Positions 9,218 through 17,100 of a stretch of 64,000 bases of DNA are shown here, piece by piece. Below the pieces are notes generated by a model. That model was not told where the DNA came from, did not search any database, and saw only the letters and a program-made list of their open reading frames with translations. The first letter of the stretch is position 1; each line of letters starts with the position of its first letter. Made by a program: the position numbers and the translations under genes. Origin of the DNA: Flavobacterium sp. LMO8 (GTDB lineage: Bacteria > Bacteroidota > Bacteroidia > Flavobacteriales > Flavobacteriaceae); contig NZ_WIBJ01000006.1 in the NCBI RefSeq assembly GCF_009495755.1, positions 62,001-126,000 on the forward strand. The letters run 5' to 3'.

Positions 9218-10702
9218 ATGAAAAGTATAGTAACCGATATTAAAGTTCGTGGAGATAAAGCAATTGAGCAAATACCTTCAATAAAAGATAAAGCATTAAG
9301 AATAAATCTTAATGATAGTATTTACGGTACGTTTGCTGAAATTGGTGCTGGACAAGAAACCGTTCGTAATTTTTTTAGAGCTGGTGCGTCTTCAGGAACA
9401 ATTGCAAAAGCAATGTCTGCCTATGATAAAGACTTTAGTGATGCTATTTATGGTATTGAAGAAGACGGCAGATATGTAACTGAAAGCCGATTACGAAAGA
9501 TGCTAACTCATGAAATTAATCTAGTAGAACAACGTTTAAGTAGAGATAAACATCCAGATAAATTATTTTTCAGTTATGCAAATACGGTTGCAACAATTGA
9601 TTTTGCAAAACAATTTAAAGGACATGGTTGGGTTGGAATTGTCTATCAGGTTGAACCAGATGAAGATTATAATGAAATTATTCTTCACATTCGTTTTAAA
9701 GAGAATGATGCTAAACTGCAACAAGAAACTTTAGGTATTTTAGGTGTAAATTTAATTTATGGTGCCTTTTACAAATACAATGACCCTAAAAAATTACTAC
9801 GTTATTTATATGATCATTTAGATAAAGACCAATTAGAAATTGACACCATAAACTTTTCAGGACCTCGTTTTGCAAATGTAGACAACCGTTTAATGAGTTT
9901 GCAATTGGTTAAAAATGGAATGACCGATGCCGTAATGTTTGGCCCTGACGGAAAAAACATACTTCCAGCAGCTGTTTTATATAAAAAAAACATCTTAGCC
10001 TTAAGGGGTAGTTTTAGACCTGTTACAACTGTAAATATGAATATGTATAAAAAATCATATGAAATGTTTATTCAGGAAAACAAGGTTGACAAAGAAAATA
10101 CATTTGTGATTTTCGAAATTACACTTTCAAATTTAAAAGCTGAAGGGGAAATTGATGAACGTGATTTCTTGGACAGAGCTGAGTTACTATGTAAATTAGG
10201 CCAAACCGTTATGATTTCTAATTTCCAAGAATATTTTAAAGTAGTTGAATATTTTTCAAATTACTCGAAAGCACGTATGGGATTAGCAATGGGAGTTAAT
10301 AATTTAGTTGAAATTTTTGACGAAAAATATTATCGCCATTTATCTGGGGGAATCTTAGAGGCTTTTGGTAAACTTTTCTATAGAGATTTAAAAGTCTATT
10401 TATATCCGATGAAAGATGAAAACGGAAATATAGTTACTTCTGAAAATTTAAAAGTACATCCTAGAATGAAAGAATTATACAAATTCTTTAAATTCAACGG
10501 AAAAGTGATTGACATTAAAGACTTTGAAGAGAAAAATTTAGATATTTTCTCTAGAAAAATATTGAAAATGATTTGCAAAGGAGAATCAGGTTGGGAAGAT
10601 ATGCTTCCAGCTGGAACGGCAGATATCATTAAAAAAGAAAAATTATTCTCTTTTGATTGTGAAGTAGATTTTAAAGAAAAGGAAACCGAAGAAATTAACT
10701 AA
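9218..10702 (+). CDS. Conserved protein of unknown function, 494 aa
   Basis: A soluble protein without signal peptide or membrane segments. It begins with a Lys/Asp-rich region followed by an IYGTFAEIGAGQETVRNFFRAG segment whose Gly-rich turn is reminiscent of nucleotide-binding loops but matches no standard motif. Later blocks (ALRGSFRPVTTVNMNMY, GLAMGVNNLVEIF) look well structured. I recall annotations of similar Bacteroidota proteins as TonB-dependent receptor or adenylyltransferase, but nothing here supports either: there is no barrel, plug or HxGH motif. The gene has its own promoter and terminator, so it is a single-gene unit. Function not assigned. Confidence 0.75.
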   Translation: MKSIVTDIKVRGDKAIEQIPSIKDKALRINLNDSIYGTFAEIGAGQETVRNFFRAGASSGTIAKAMSAYDKDFSDAIYGIEEDGRYVTESRLRKMLTHEINLVEQRLSRDKHPDKLFFSYANTVATIDFAKQFKGHGWVGIVYQVEPDEDYNEIILHIRFKENDAKLQQETLGILGVNLIYGAFYKYNDPKKLLRYLYDHLDKDQLEIDTINFSGPRFANVDNRLMSLQLVKNGMTDAVMFGPDGKNILPAAVLYKKNILALRGSFRPVTTVNMNMYKKSYEMFIQENKVDKENTFVIFEITLSNLKAEGEIDERDFLDRAELLCKLGQTVMISNFQEYFKVVEYFSNYSKARMGLAMGVNNLVEIFDEKYYRHLSGGILEAFGKLFYRDLKVYLYPMKDENGNIVTSENLKVHPRMKELYKFFKFNGKVIDIKDFEEKNLDIFSRKILKMICKGESGWEDMLPAGTADIIKKEKLFSFDCEVDFKEKETEEIN

Positions 10703-10705
10703 TAT

Positions 10706-10740
10706 CGAAAATCACTCCCCAAAAGAGTGATTTTTCGTTT
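10706..10740 (+). terminator. Intrinsic terminator after the 494-aa gene
   Basis: AAAATCACTC and GAGTGATTTT pair in a 10-bp stem with a short C/A loop, followed by a T-rich tract. Confidence 0.8.
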
Positions 10741-10754
10741 CACAAATAAACCAC

Positions 10755-11228
10755 ATGAACATTCGTCTTTTAACTATTGGAAAAACCGACAATAAATCGT
10801 TACAAACCTTAATTGATGATTATACCAAACGTTTGTCTTTTTACGTGAAATTTGATTTGGAAATTATTCCCGATATCAAAAACGTAAAGAATTTATCGGA
10901 AGCACAACAAAAAGAAAAAGAAGGCGAATTAATTTTATCTAAAATCACACCAACCGACCATTTAATTCTACTCGACGAAAACGGAAAAACGTTCAGTAGT
11001 GTTAGTTTTTCCGACTTTCTACAAAAGAAAATGAATGCTGGAACTAAAACTTTAGTATTCGTAATTGGTGGTCCGTATGGATTTAGTGAAACCGTTTACC
11101 AAAAAGCACAAGGCAAAGTTTCGTTATCCGAAATGACGTTTTCGCATCAAATGGTGCGATTATTTGTAATCGAACAAATTTATAGAGGTTTTACGATTTT
11201 AAGAAATGAACCGTATCATCATCAGTAA
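10755..11228 (+). CDS. rlmH: 23S rRNA (pseudouridine1915-N3)-methyltransferase
   Basis: A 157-residue SPOUT-class methyltransferase that uses SAM to methylate pseudouridine 1915 in helix 69 of 23S rRNA. Length and motifs match RlmH throughout: LLDENGK near residue 75, the SAM-knot segment FVIGGPYGF near 103, SLSEMTFSHQ, and the C-terminal EPYHHQ end. It follows the terminator of the 494-aa gene by 14 bases and is not obviously in an operon. Confidence 0.96.
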   Translation: MNIRLLTIGKTDNKSLQTLIDDYTKRLSFYVKFDLEIIPDIKNVKNLSEAQQKEKEGELILSKITPTDHLILLDENGKTFSSVSFSDFLQKKMNAGTKTLVFVIGGPYGFSETVYQKAQGKVSLSEMTFSHQMVRLFVIEQIYRGFTILRNEPYHHQ

Positions 11229-11275
11229 GTTGGAAGTTACTAAAAAGTTCCAAAACAATGAACTATTAACAAATA

Positions 11276-11707
11276 TTAATTATAATTTTCTAATGCAAAA
11301 TATACATTAGGATTATTTAGGCTTTTTAATTTTTCAATATAGTGATTAGATTTTTTAGAATTTATTTGCTTTAATGCATGTATGCATTTTCTAAGTGTAG
11401 ATTCATTTTCATCGTCATATTTTCTGTAAGTTTCAGAATCAACAGCTATTAAATATAAAACATCTGAAAAAACATCATCATTAAGATTATGTAACCAAAT
11501 TAAATTAATTATTTCTTCATGTTCTTCATGCCATGTTTCAGGCAATAATCTCATAAAATAATTGACATAATCTTTATCAATTTTTTCTTTAAATGTATAA
11601 TTTAAAGTTCTTGAAAGCATTTCATTATTTTTTGCTTCAATTGCCTTATCAAACAAATTAAAAATTTTTGATTTTTTAGAAAAAGAAAAAAGTTTCTTAA
11701 TATTCAT
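11276..11707 (-). CDS. Hypothetical 143-aa helical protein
   Basis: Not recognised. An N-terminal basic stretch (KKLFSFSKKSKIF) is followed by short amphipathic helices rich in Asn, Glu and Leu. The central LLPETWHEEHEEIINLIWL region and the C-terminal YIEKLKSLNNPNVYFALENYN suggest a HEAT-like helical bundle. Small proteins of this look are common among immunity-type and contact-inhibition accessory genes in Bacteroidota, but no toxin gene is adjacent. It sits between rlmH and the folP-linked lipoprotein gene and is read on the minus strand. Confidence 0.6.
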   Translation of the reverse strand: MNIKKLFSFSKKSKIFNLFDKAIEAKNNEMLSRTLNYTFKEKIDKDYVNYFMRLLPETWHEEHEEIINLIWLHNLNDDVFSDVLYLIAVDSETYRKYDDENESTLRKCIHALKQINSKKSNHYIEKLKSLNNPNVYFALENYN

Positions 11708-11758
11708 AATTACTTTTTTTCATTTAAAAACTCCCAACTTCCTACTCCTAACTCCCAA

Positions 11759-12496
11759 CTACAACTTACACCCACATTCAGGCAATTTTTTCTCATCGTA
11801 CACAAACTCAAAAGAAGACAATTGGATTTCGTTATTAGTTGCTTTCCAAACTAAAATTTTATTTTGAATGTATTGATCATACGTTAAACGATTATCAAAA
11901 TTCAAATGTAGCATGGTGATTTTTCCATCGCTTGTAAAATCAGCAAAATCTCTGATGAAATCTATAAATTCTTCTCTTGAAACATCGTTTCCGTCAACAG
12001 TGATTTTATTGTCTTTGTTGAAATTTACCGTGAAATTGTGGAAGTTTCTATAATGTTCCGCGTGTTTTTTAATGAAAAACTTAGAAAAATGCTTACTATA
12101 CTTGAACTCTACATCCGTAAAAGGAAAAAATGCTAAATTCTTCGCCACACTATCCGAATACGTAAAAACGTTCATGGTTCCGGTTTTAGAGTGCGAACTG
12201 CTTTTCTTCTTTTCTTGTAATTGCAATACTTCAGGAATGACTAATTTCAACGGCAAACGTTTGTCGATATTGAAAACCCAATTCGTTGAAGCGATAGAAT
12301 TCTTGCGATTTACTTCTACAATTGTATCTAATTTTTCTTTGTTATCAGGATTTTCTTCCGTTTTAAAAAACATATAAATAGGTGAATGATCGGTCATTTC
12401 TTTTAAAACCGAAACACTTTCTTGAGGCAACAACACTTCTTCGTTATTACACGAAAACAAGCCCATGAAGGCTACAATAGCAACTAATTTCTTCAT
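11759..12496 (-). CDS. Putative lipoprotein, 245 aa, co-transcribed with folP
   Basis: Lipoprotein signal peptide with lipobox LFSC (Cys16), followed by an Asn/Glu linker typical of surface or periplasmic lipoproteins of this group. The body is not recognised; it contains a hydrophobic segment near residues 75-95 and ends in LPECGCKL with a CxC pair. It starts only 3 bases after the folP stop codon on the same strand, so the two genes should share a transcript. A link to folate metabolism is not implied by the sequence. Confidence 0.75.
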   Translation of the reverse strand: MKKLVAIVAFMGLFSCNNEEVLLPQESVSVLKEMTDHSPIYMFFKTEENPDNKEKLDTIVEVNRKNSIASTNWVFNIDKRLPLKLVIPEVLQLQEKKKSSSHSKTGTMNVFTYSDSVAKNLAFFPFTDVEFKYSKHFSKFFIKKHAEHYRNFHNFTVNFNKDNKITVDGNDVSREEFIDFIRDFADFTSDGKITMLHLNFDNRLTYDQYIQNKILVWKATNNEIQLSSFEFVYDEKKLPECGCKL

Positions 12497-12499
12497 TCT

Positions 12500-13321
12500 T
12501 TATTTTAATTTACTGACTAATTTTATACATTCCACGGCTTCTTTTACGTCGTGCACTCGGAGGATTTTAGCTCCTTTTTGTAAAGCGATGGTATTCAAAA
12601 CTGAAGTTCCATTCAAGGCTTCTTGTGGCGAAGTTTCCAATACTTTATAAATCATCGATTTTCTTGAAATTCCTGCTAATATTGGCAATTCTAACATCGA
12701 AAACAATTCCATTTTATGCAAAACTTCGTAATTCTGTTCCAATGTTTTTGCAAAACCAAACCCAGGGTCAATCACAATATCTGAAATTCCAAAGCTTCTC
12801 GCCTTTTGAATTCGCTCTGAAAAGTAGAAAATCATTTCTTTTACAATGTCGTTATAATCTGTCAAACTTTGCATGGTTTGAGGATTTCCACGCATATGCA
12901 TCATAATGTATGGCACTTTTAATTCGGCAACAGTTTCCAACATTTTATCATCTAACAAACCTGCTGCAATGTCATTTATCATCGCCACCCCATTTTCAAC
13001 AGCAGCTTTCGCAACATTAGCACGAAACGTGTCAACTGACAAAACAATAGTAGGAAATGTTTCAACTAATTCTTTAATAATATGAACCAAACGCTTTATT
13101 TCTTCTTCTTCCGAAACAAATTCGGCACTTGGCTTACTTGAATACGCGCCAATATCAATGAAATCAGCACCTTCCGACAGCATTTTATCTACCTGATGAA
13201 TAATGGAATTGATTTCTTTGTGCTTACCTCCATCGTAAAACGAATTGGGCGTCACATTTAAAATCCCCATCACTTTTGGAGTTGATAAATCGATTAATTT
13301 TCCGTTGCAATTGATATTCAT
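12500..13321 (-). CDS. folP: Dihydropteroate synthase
   Basis: A 273-residue TIM-barrel enzyme that joins p-aminobenzoate to the pterin diphosphate to give 7,8-dihydropteroate in folate synthesis. Diagnostic blocks are in order: MGILNVTPNSFYDGG (pterin loop), DIGAYSSKP, INDIAAG, MMHMRGNPQTMQ, DPGFGFAKT, and the phosphate-binding LAGISRKSM. The C-terminal RVHDVKEAVEC is also typical. The start gives a normal N-terminus. The gene is divergent from DUF1599, with promoter-like elements for both strands between 13374 and 13401. Confidence 0.97.
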   Translation of the reverse strand: MNINCNGKLIDLSTPKVMGILNVTPNSFYDGGKHKEINSIIHQVDKMLSEGADFIDIGAYSSKPSAEFVSEEEEIKRLVHIIKELVETFPTIVLSVDTFRANVAKAAVENGVAMINDIAAGLLDDKMLETVAELKVPYIMMHMRGNPQTMQSLTDYNDIVKEMIFYFSERIQKARSFGISDIVIDPGFGFAKTLEQNYEVLHKMELFSMLELPILAGISRKSMIYKVLETSPQEALNGTSVLNTIALQKGAKILRVHDVKEAVECIKLVSKLK

Positions 13322-13373
13322 CTTAATTTTAATTTCTTTTCACTTTTGACTTTTCACTTTTGACTTAATTCAT

Positions 13374-13401
13374 TACTTTTGAAAAATCTCACACAAATAT
13401 A
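13374..13401. promoter_or_regulatory. Closely spaced divergent -7 elements (DUF1599 / folP)
   Basis: Plus strand: TACTTTTG at 13374-13381, 30 bases before the DUF1599 ATG. Minus strand: TATATTTG read from 13401 to 13394, directed at folP. Both are full TAnnTTTG matches with only 12 bases between them, so transcription in the two directions may interfere. Confidence 0.5.
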
Positions 13402-13410
13402 AAGCAAATA

Positions 13411-13950
13411 ATGTCGAATACTTCTCAACAATATGATAAAGTTATAGCGGTTTGTCGCGATTTATTTTCAAAAAAAGCACATGATTATGGTACTGCTTGG
13501 CGTATTTTACGTTTGCCATCGTTAACCGATCAAATCTTTATAAAAGCACAAAGAATTAGAAGTTTACAAGAGAATGAAGTACGAAAAGTTGATGAAGATG
13601 AAACTTCAGAATTCATCGGAATTATCAATTATTGTGCAATGGCTTTGATTCAAATGGAAAAAGGAGTTGCTAGTCAACCTGATCTTTCGGCAGATGAAGC
13701 GGTGAAATTGTACAACGAAAAAATCGCGGAAACAAAAGCCTTAATGGAAAACAAAAACCACGATTATGGCGAAGCTTGGCGCGAAATGAGAGTAAGTAGT
13801 TTAACTGATTTGATACTTCAAAAATTATTGCGTGTTAAACAAATTGAAGACAATAAAGGAAAAACATTGGTTTCGGAAGGAATTGACGCTAATTATCAAG
13901 ACATGATTAACTATTCGGTTTTTGCATTAATCTTAATAGGAAATAAATAA
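13411..13950 (+). CDS. DUF1599 domain protein with internal duplication
   Basis: A 179-residue protein composed of two similar halves. KAHDYGTAWRILRLPSLTDQ near residue 24 is mirrored by KNHDYGEAWREMRVSSLTDL near residue 115, and both halves continue with a basic R-I/V-x-x-I/L-x-E-type helix and end with an I-I/M-N-Y-x-x-x-A-L-I helix. DUF1599 is a Bacteroidota family without an assigned reaction; the HDYG and acidic helix layout is reminiscent of all-alpha NTP pyrophosphohydrolases, which is inference. It heads a same-strand series leading to tpiA. Confidence 0.85.
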   Translation: MSNTSQQYDKVIAVCRDLFSKKAHDYGTAWRILRLPSLTDQIFIKAQRIRSLQENEVRKVDEDETSEFIGIINYCAMALIQMEKGVASQPDLSADEAVKLYNEKIAETKALMENKNHDYGEAWREMRVSSLTDLILQKLLRVKQIEDNKGKTLVSEGIDANYQDMINYSVFALILIGNK

Positions 13951-13957
13951 CAATATT

Positions 13958-14311
13958 ATGAAAAATATATTTTTAAAAATCAGCATTGTATTGTTAGTGA
14001 TATTATCTTCAATCTATTTCTATATTTCTTCAAACAAAAAAGTTACTCCAAAAGAGAAATTATTAATTGAGGTTGAAAATCAATTAAAAAATAAAATGAA
14101 AGACCCTTCAAGTTATGAATTAATTAGCTTTGAAAAAGATAATATCAAAACAAATGAAGAATCTTCAGATAAAGAATATTACGAATTGATATTTCGAGCA
14201 AAAAATAGTTTTGGTGCTTTTGACATTGAAGAAGTTAAAATCGAAACAATAAAAAACAATCCTGAAGATTACTATTCAGACTACACTATACTAAGTATTA
14301 TTACTAAATAA
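13958..14311 (+). CDS. Hypothetical membrane-anchored 117-aa protein
   Basis: An N-terminal hydrophobic segment (residues 5-24) is followed by a Lys/Glu-rich domain containing NQLKNKMKDPSSYELIS. The phrase KDPSSYE recurs in small secreted proteins of unknown function in this phylum. The rest alternates acidic and hydrophobic residues, consistent with a small alpha/beta domain in the periplasm. It begins 7 bases after the DUF1599 stop codon and is likely co-transcribed with it. Confidence 0.65.
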   Translation: MKNIFLKISIVLLVILSSIYFYISSNKKVTPKEKLLIEVENQLKNKMKDPSSYELISFEKDNIKTNEESSDKEYYELIFRAKNSFGAFDIEEVKIETIKNNPEDYYSDYTILSIITK

Positions 14312-14375
14312 ATAACAAGTCGTTAACAAACTGTTTTTATTTTAAATACTAATTTTATAAAAAATTAAAATTTAT

Positions 14376-15461
14376 ATGAAAAAAGAGTACCTATCTTGGA
14401 TTTTACGCCTAATTATTTCTGCATTATTTATACTTTCAGCTGTAGCCAAATTATATCCTTCACCTTATTTTGCAATTTCTACTTTCGAAGTTAAACAATT
14501 GTATACACTTGGGTTTTCAGAAAGTGTAGCACCCTATTTCTCCAGAATATTAATTGGTATTGAGTTTGCTTTAGGAATATTAATTCTTATCAATCATCAT
14601 TTAAAAAAGATTACAATACCAGCAACAATTGCTTTACTAGCTATTTTTATAATTCATTTAAGTTATGAAACTTTTATCAGTGGAAATTCTGGTAATTGCG
14701 GTTGTTTTGGAGAATTAATTCCAATGACACCAGTAGAAGCAATCATCAAGAATATTATTGCGATTGGTTTGTTAATTTGGTTATTCAAATTACTTCCTGC
14801 TGATGGAAAATCAAATTTTTGTTTGTTAAAATCTGTCACTTTAGGCTGTATTTTATGTCTTTTTATGGTGGCACCAATTCGTCCAATTACTGAAATTGCA
14901 GAAGAACCAATATCTGAAATTCAAGAAAATTTAGGCGTTATAGCGGATTCTACTGCTTTATTAACTACAGAAGTACCAATTAAAGAAGTTCCTACAACCG
15001 AAGTACCTTCTGTAGAAGCTCCAAATAGAGAAAAGAAAACCGAAGACGCTCCTAAAAAAGTAAAATCGGGTTACGAGAAATATTTCCCAGGAATTGATAC
15101 CGATAAAAAGATTCTGTGCTATTTTGTTCCAGGTTGCGACCATTGTATGGATACCGCAAAAGAATTGAACGAAATGCGTAAAAAAGACAAGAACTTCCCT
15201 CCTGTTTATGTGATTTTCATGAATGAAGAACCGGAAAAAATTCCAACATTTTTTGAATTTGCTGGAACGAAATTCCCTTATAAAATGATTGATGTGATTC
15301 CGTTTTGGACCGAACTAGGTTCAGGAAGAGACACGCCAGGAGTAAAATATCTTTGGAATGGTAACGAATTCAAATACTACGATGGTATTAATGAAAACAA
15401 ATTCAATGGTACTGAGTTCAAAAAACTGATTAAGAAATCATATTCGGAATTAAAAAAATAA
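14376..15461 (+). CDS. MauE/DoxX-like membrane protein fused to a thioredoxin-like domain
   Basis: A 361-residue protein. Residues 1-165 form a MauE-type redox membrane module of several helices carrying a conserved NCGCFG site (Cys108, Cys110). Residues 170-230 are a Pro/Glu/Thr-rich linker with EVP repeats. The C-terminal part (from about residue 240) is thioredoxin-like with a CDHC active site (Cys254, Cys257) after FVPG. The plan parallels DsbD, where a membrane domain passes electrons to a periplasmic thioredoxin; the direction of transfer is inferred. The TlpA-like lipoprotein gene follows 3 bases after the stop, supporting a shared envelope thiol pathway. Confidence 0.82.
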   Translation: MKKEYLSWILRLIISALFILSAVAKLYPSPYFAISTFEVKQLYTLGFSESVAPYFSRILIGIEFALGILILINHHLKKITIPATIALLAIFIIHLSYETFISGNSGNCGCFGELIPMTPVEAIIKNIIAIGLLIWLFKLLPADGKSNFCLLKSVTLGCILCLFMVAPIRPITEIAEEPISEIQENLGVIADSTALLTTEVPIKEVPTTEVPSVEAPNREKKTEDAPKKVKSGYEKYFPGIDTDKKILCYFVPGCDHCMDTAKELNEMRKKDKNFPPVYVIFMNEEPEKIPTFFEFAGTKFPYKMIDVIPFWTELGSGRDTPGVKYLWNGNEFKYYDGINENKFNGTEFKKLIKKSYSELKK

Positions 15462-15464
15462 ACT

Positions 15465-15965
15465 ATGAAAAAAATGTTCGTTTTAGCAACCATGCTAATC
15501 AGCACTTTAGGGTGTGCCCAAAAAGAGGAAACAACTTTTAAAAGCGAAAGTCTTGACTATGTTTTAAAAACAACTGAAGACACGCCAATTACATTCCAAG
15601 AAATAGTAAAAAAACATGTAGGAAAGACGATATTTATAGAAATTTGGGCTTCATGGTGTTCGGATTGTATCAAAGCAATGCCAGAAGTGAAAAAATTAAA
15701 CCAAACTTATAACAAAGACGTTGTTTTTGTAAACTTATCCTTTGACAAAACAGTTGATAAATGGATTCAAGGAATCGAAAAACATGAAGTAGAAGGTGAA
15801 AATTATTTTATTGGTGATGGAATGAAAGGAACATTTGGAAAATCATTAAACGTAGATTGGATTCCAAGATACCTTATAGTAGACAAAACGGGTAAAATTG
15901 TTTTATACAGAGCCATTGAAAAAGATTTTGATAAAATAAGAGAAGTATTAAATAAAGTCAAATAA
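15465..15965 (+). CDS. TlpA-like thiol-disulfide reductase lipoprotein
   Basis: A 166-residue lipoprotein (lipobox STLGC, Cys17) with a thioredoxin fold of the TlpA/ResA type. The active site is WASWCSDC (Cys65, Cys68), preceded by the IFIEI strand, and the cis-Pro segment is WIPRYLIVDK. The usual role is thiol reduction of periplasmic substrates such as apocytochromes or misoxidised proteins. The gene is translationally close to the MauE-thioredoxin fusion upstream and probably receives electrons from it. Confidence 0.88.
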   Translation: MKKMFVLATMLISTLGCAQKEETTFKSESLDYVLKTTEDTPITFQEIVKKHVGKTIFIEIWASWCSDCIKAMPEVKKLNQTYNKDVVFVNLSFDKTVDKWIQGIEKHEVEGENYFIGDGMKGTFGKSLNVDWIPRYLIVDKTGKIVLYRAIEKDFDKIREVLNKVK

Positions 15966-16036
15966 TTAGCAGCGTATCTTCGAAAACCTTTGCGTAATTT
16001 TATTGCCATCAAGTAGTGAAAAAGCAATCAAATTAG

Positions 16037-16044
16037 TACTTTTG
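16037..16044 (+). promoter_or_regulatory. -7 element of tpiA
   Basis: TACTTTTG matches TAnnTTTG. The predicted RNA start near 16051 excludes the in-frame TTG at 16003 and supports ATG 16066. Confidence 0.55.
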
Positions 16045-16065
16045 AAATTATTAAAATCAAATCTT

Positions 16066-16815
16066 ATGAGAAAAAATATCGTTGCCGGAAACTGGAAAAT
16101 GCACAAAACACAAAAAGAATCCGTTGCATTATTAGAAGAAATTATCGCTAAAAAACCAAATACAACTACCGAAATTATTGTAGCACCAACATTTGTCAAC
16201 TTATCAAAAGCAGTTGAAACTACAAATGGAAAAGGAATTACAGTGGCTGCACAAAATATGCATCAAGCTGAAGGTGGTGCTTTCACAGGCGAAATCGCAG
16301 CTTCTATGTTAACCGATATTGGTGTAAACACCGTAATCTTAGGTCACAGCGAAAGACGTGCATATTTTCATGAAACCGATGCTTTGTTAGCGAGTAAAGT
16401 GGATACAGCTTTAAAACACGAAATGCGAGTTATTTTCTGTTTTGGGGAAGAATTAAAAGATCGTCAAACTAATAATCATTTCAATATTGTTGAAAATCAA
16501 TTACGTGATGGCTTGTTTCATTTAGAAAAGAAAGATTGGACGAGTATTGTTTTGGCTTACGAACCCGTTTGGGCTATTGGAACAGGAGAAACTGCTTCTC
16601 CAGAACAAGCACAAGAAATGCATAAATTCATTAGAACTTTGGTAGAAAAAGTATACGGATTCGATATTGCAGACAACTTAACTATTTTATACGGTGGAAG
16701 CGTAAAACCAGACAACGCCAAAGAAATTTTCTCAAAACCTGATGTGGATGGTGGTTTAATTGGTGGTGCTGCATTAAAAGCAGATGACTTTTTGGCTATT
16801 GTGAATGGGTTTTAA
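16066..16815 (+). CDS. tpiA: Triose-phosphate isomerase
   Basis: A 249-residue TIM barrel that interconverts glyceraldehyde-3-phosphate and dihydroxyacetone phosphate in glycolysis. All catalytic segments are present: NWKMHK (Asn and Lys), ILGHSERR (His electrophile), AYEPVWAIGTG (Glu base and loop 6), and YGGSVKPDN and GGLIGGAAL for phosphate binding. ATG 16066 gives the standard MRKNIVAGNWKM start; an upstream in-frame TTG would add 21 unrelated residues and precedes the promoter. Confidence 0.98.
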   Translation: MRKNIVAGNWKMHKTQKESVALLEEIIAKKPNTTTEIIVAPTFVNLSKAVETTNGKGITVAAQNMHQAEGGAFTGEIAASMLTDIGVNTVILGHSERRAYFHETDALLASKVDTALKHEMRVIFCFGEELKDRQTNNHFNIVENQLRDGLFHLEKKDWTSIVLAYEPVWAIGTGETASPEQAQEMHKFIRTLVEKVYGFDIADNLTILYGGSVKPDNAKEIFSKPDVDGGLIGGAALKADDFLAIVNGF

Positions 16816-16821
16816 TTTTTT

Positions 16822-16867
16822 TGGAACGCGGATAACACAGATTTAACGGATTTACACAGATTTTTTT
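16822..16867. repeat. Degenerate intergenic repeat (GAT-ACACAGATTT type)
   Basis: Two imperfect direct copies, GATAACACAGATTT (16831-16844) and GATTTACACAGATTT (16849-16863), lie directly after tpiA and end in a T-run. Similar wording appears near 22885 (CCACAGATTT). It has no reading frame and looks like a member of a dispersed intergenic family. Confidence 0.5.
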
Positions 16868-16903
16868 AAATTACTTACATTTGTTTACTATAATAGAATT
16901 AAA

Positions 16904-16930
16904 CACTCCGAGACTTCTCGGAGTTTTTTA
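16904..16930 (+). terminator. Intrinsic terminator downstream of tpiA
   Basis: ACTCCGAG and CTCGGAGT form an 8-bp stem with a four-base loop (16904-16923), followed by a T-run. Confidence 0.85.
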
Positions 16931-16982
16931 TTGTATTTGGTTGTTTATGTCTTAATCAAATTATTTTAATTTTAATTCACTG

Positions 16983-17040
16983 GCTAACGCGAGCGTCACG
17001 CTCGTGCTTAAACCTTCACGAGCGTGACGCTCGCGTTAGC
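16983..17040. repeat. Perfect 24-bp GC-rich inverted repeat
   Basis: Positions 16983-17006 and 17017-17040 are exact reverse complements around a 10-base spacer. Each arm contains its own near-palindrome, GAGCGT-C-ACGCTC, so the element can fold as one long cruciform or as two hairpins, as REP/BIME elements do. Its G+C content contrasts with the AT-rich surroundings. No T-tract follows, so it is not a typical terminator. Confidence 0.85.
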
Positions 17041-17067
17041 AAAAAATACTATCAAAATTAAACTCCA

Positions 17068-17098
17068 TAAAAAACTCCGATTTTCATCGGAGTTTTTA
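17068..17098. terminator. Intrinsic terminator at the end of rho
   Basis: ACTCCGA (17074-17080) pairs with TCGGAGT (17087-17093), flanked by an A-run and a T-run, so it works on both strands. It lies 3 bases beyond the rho stop codon. Confidence 0.85.
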
Positions 17099-17100
17099 TT

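Noticed and set aside
16904..17098. Tandem short palindromes as a CRISPR array
   Set aside because: There are two different terminator hairpins and one inverted repeat; no repeated spacer structure or cas genes.
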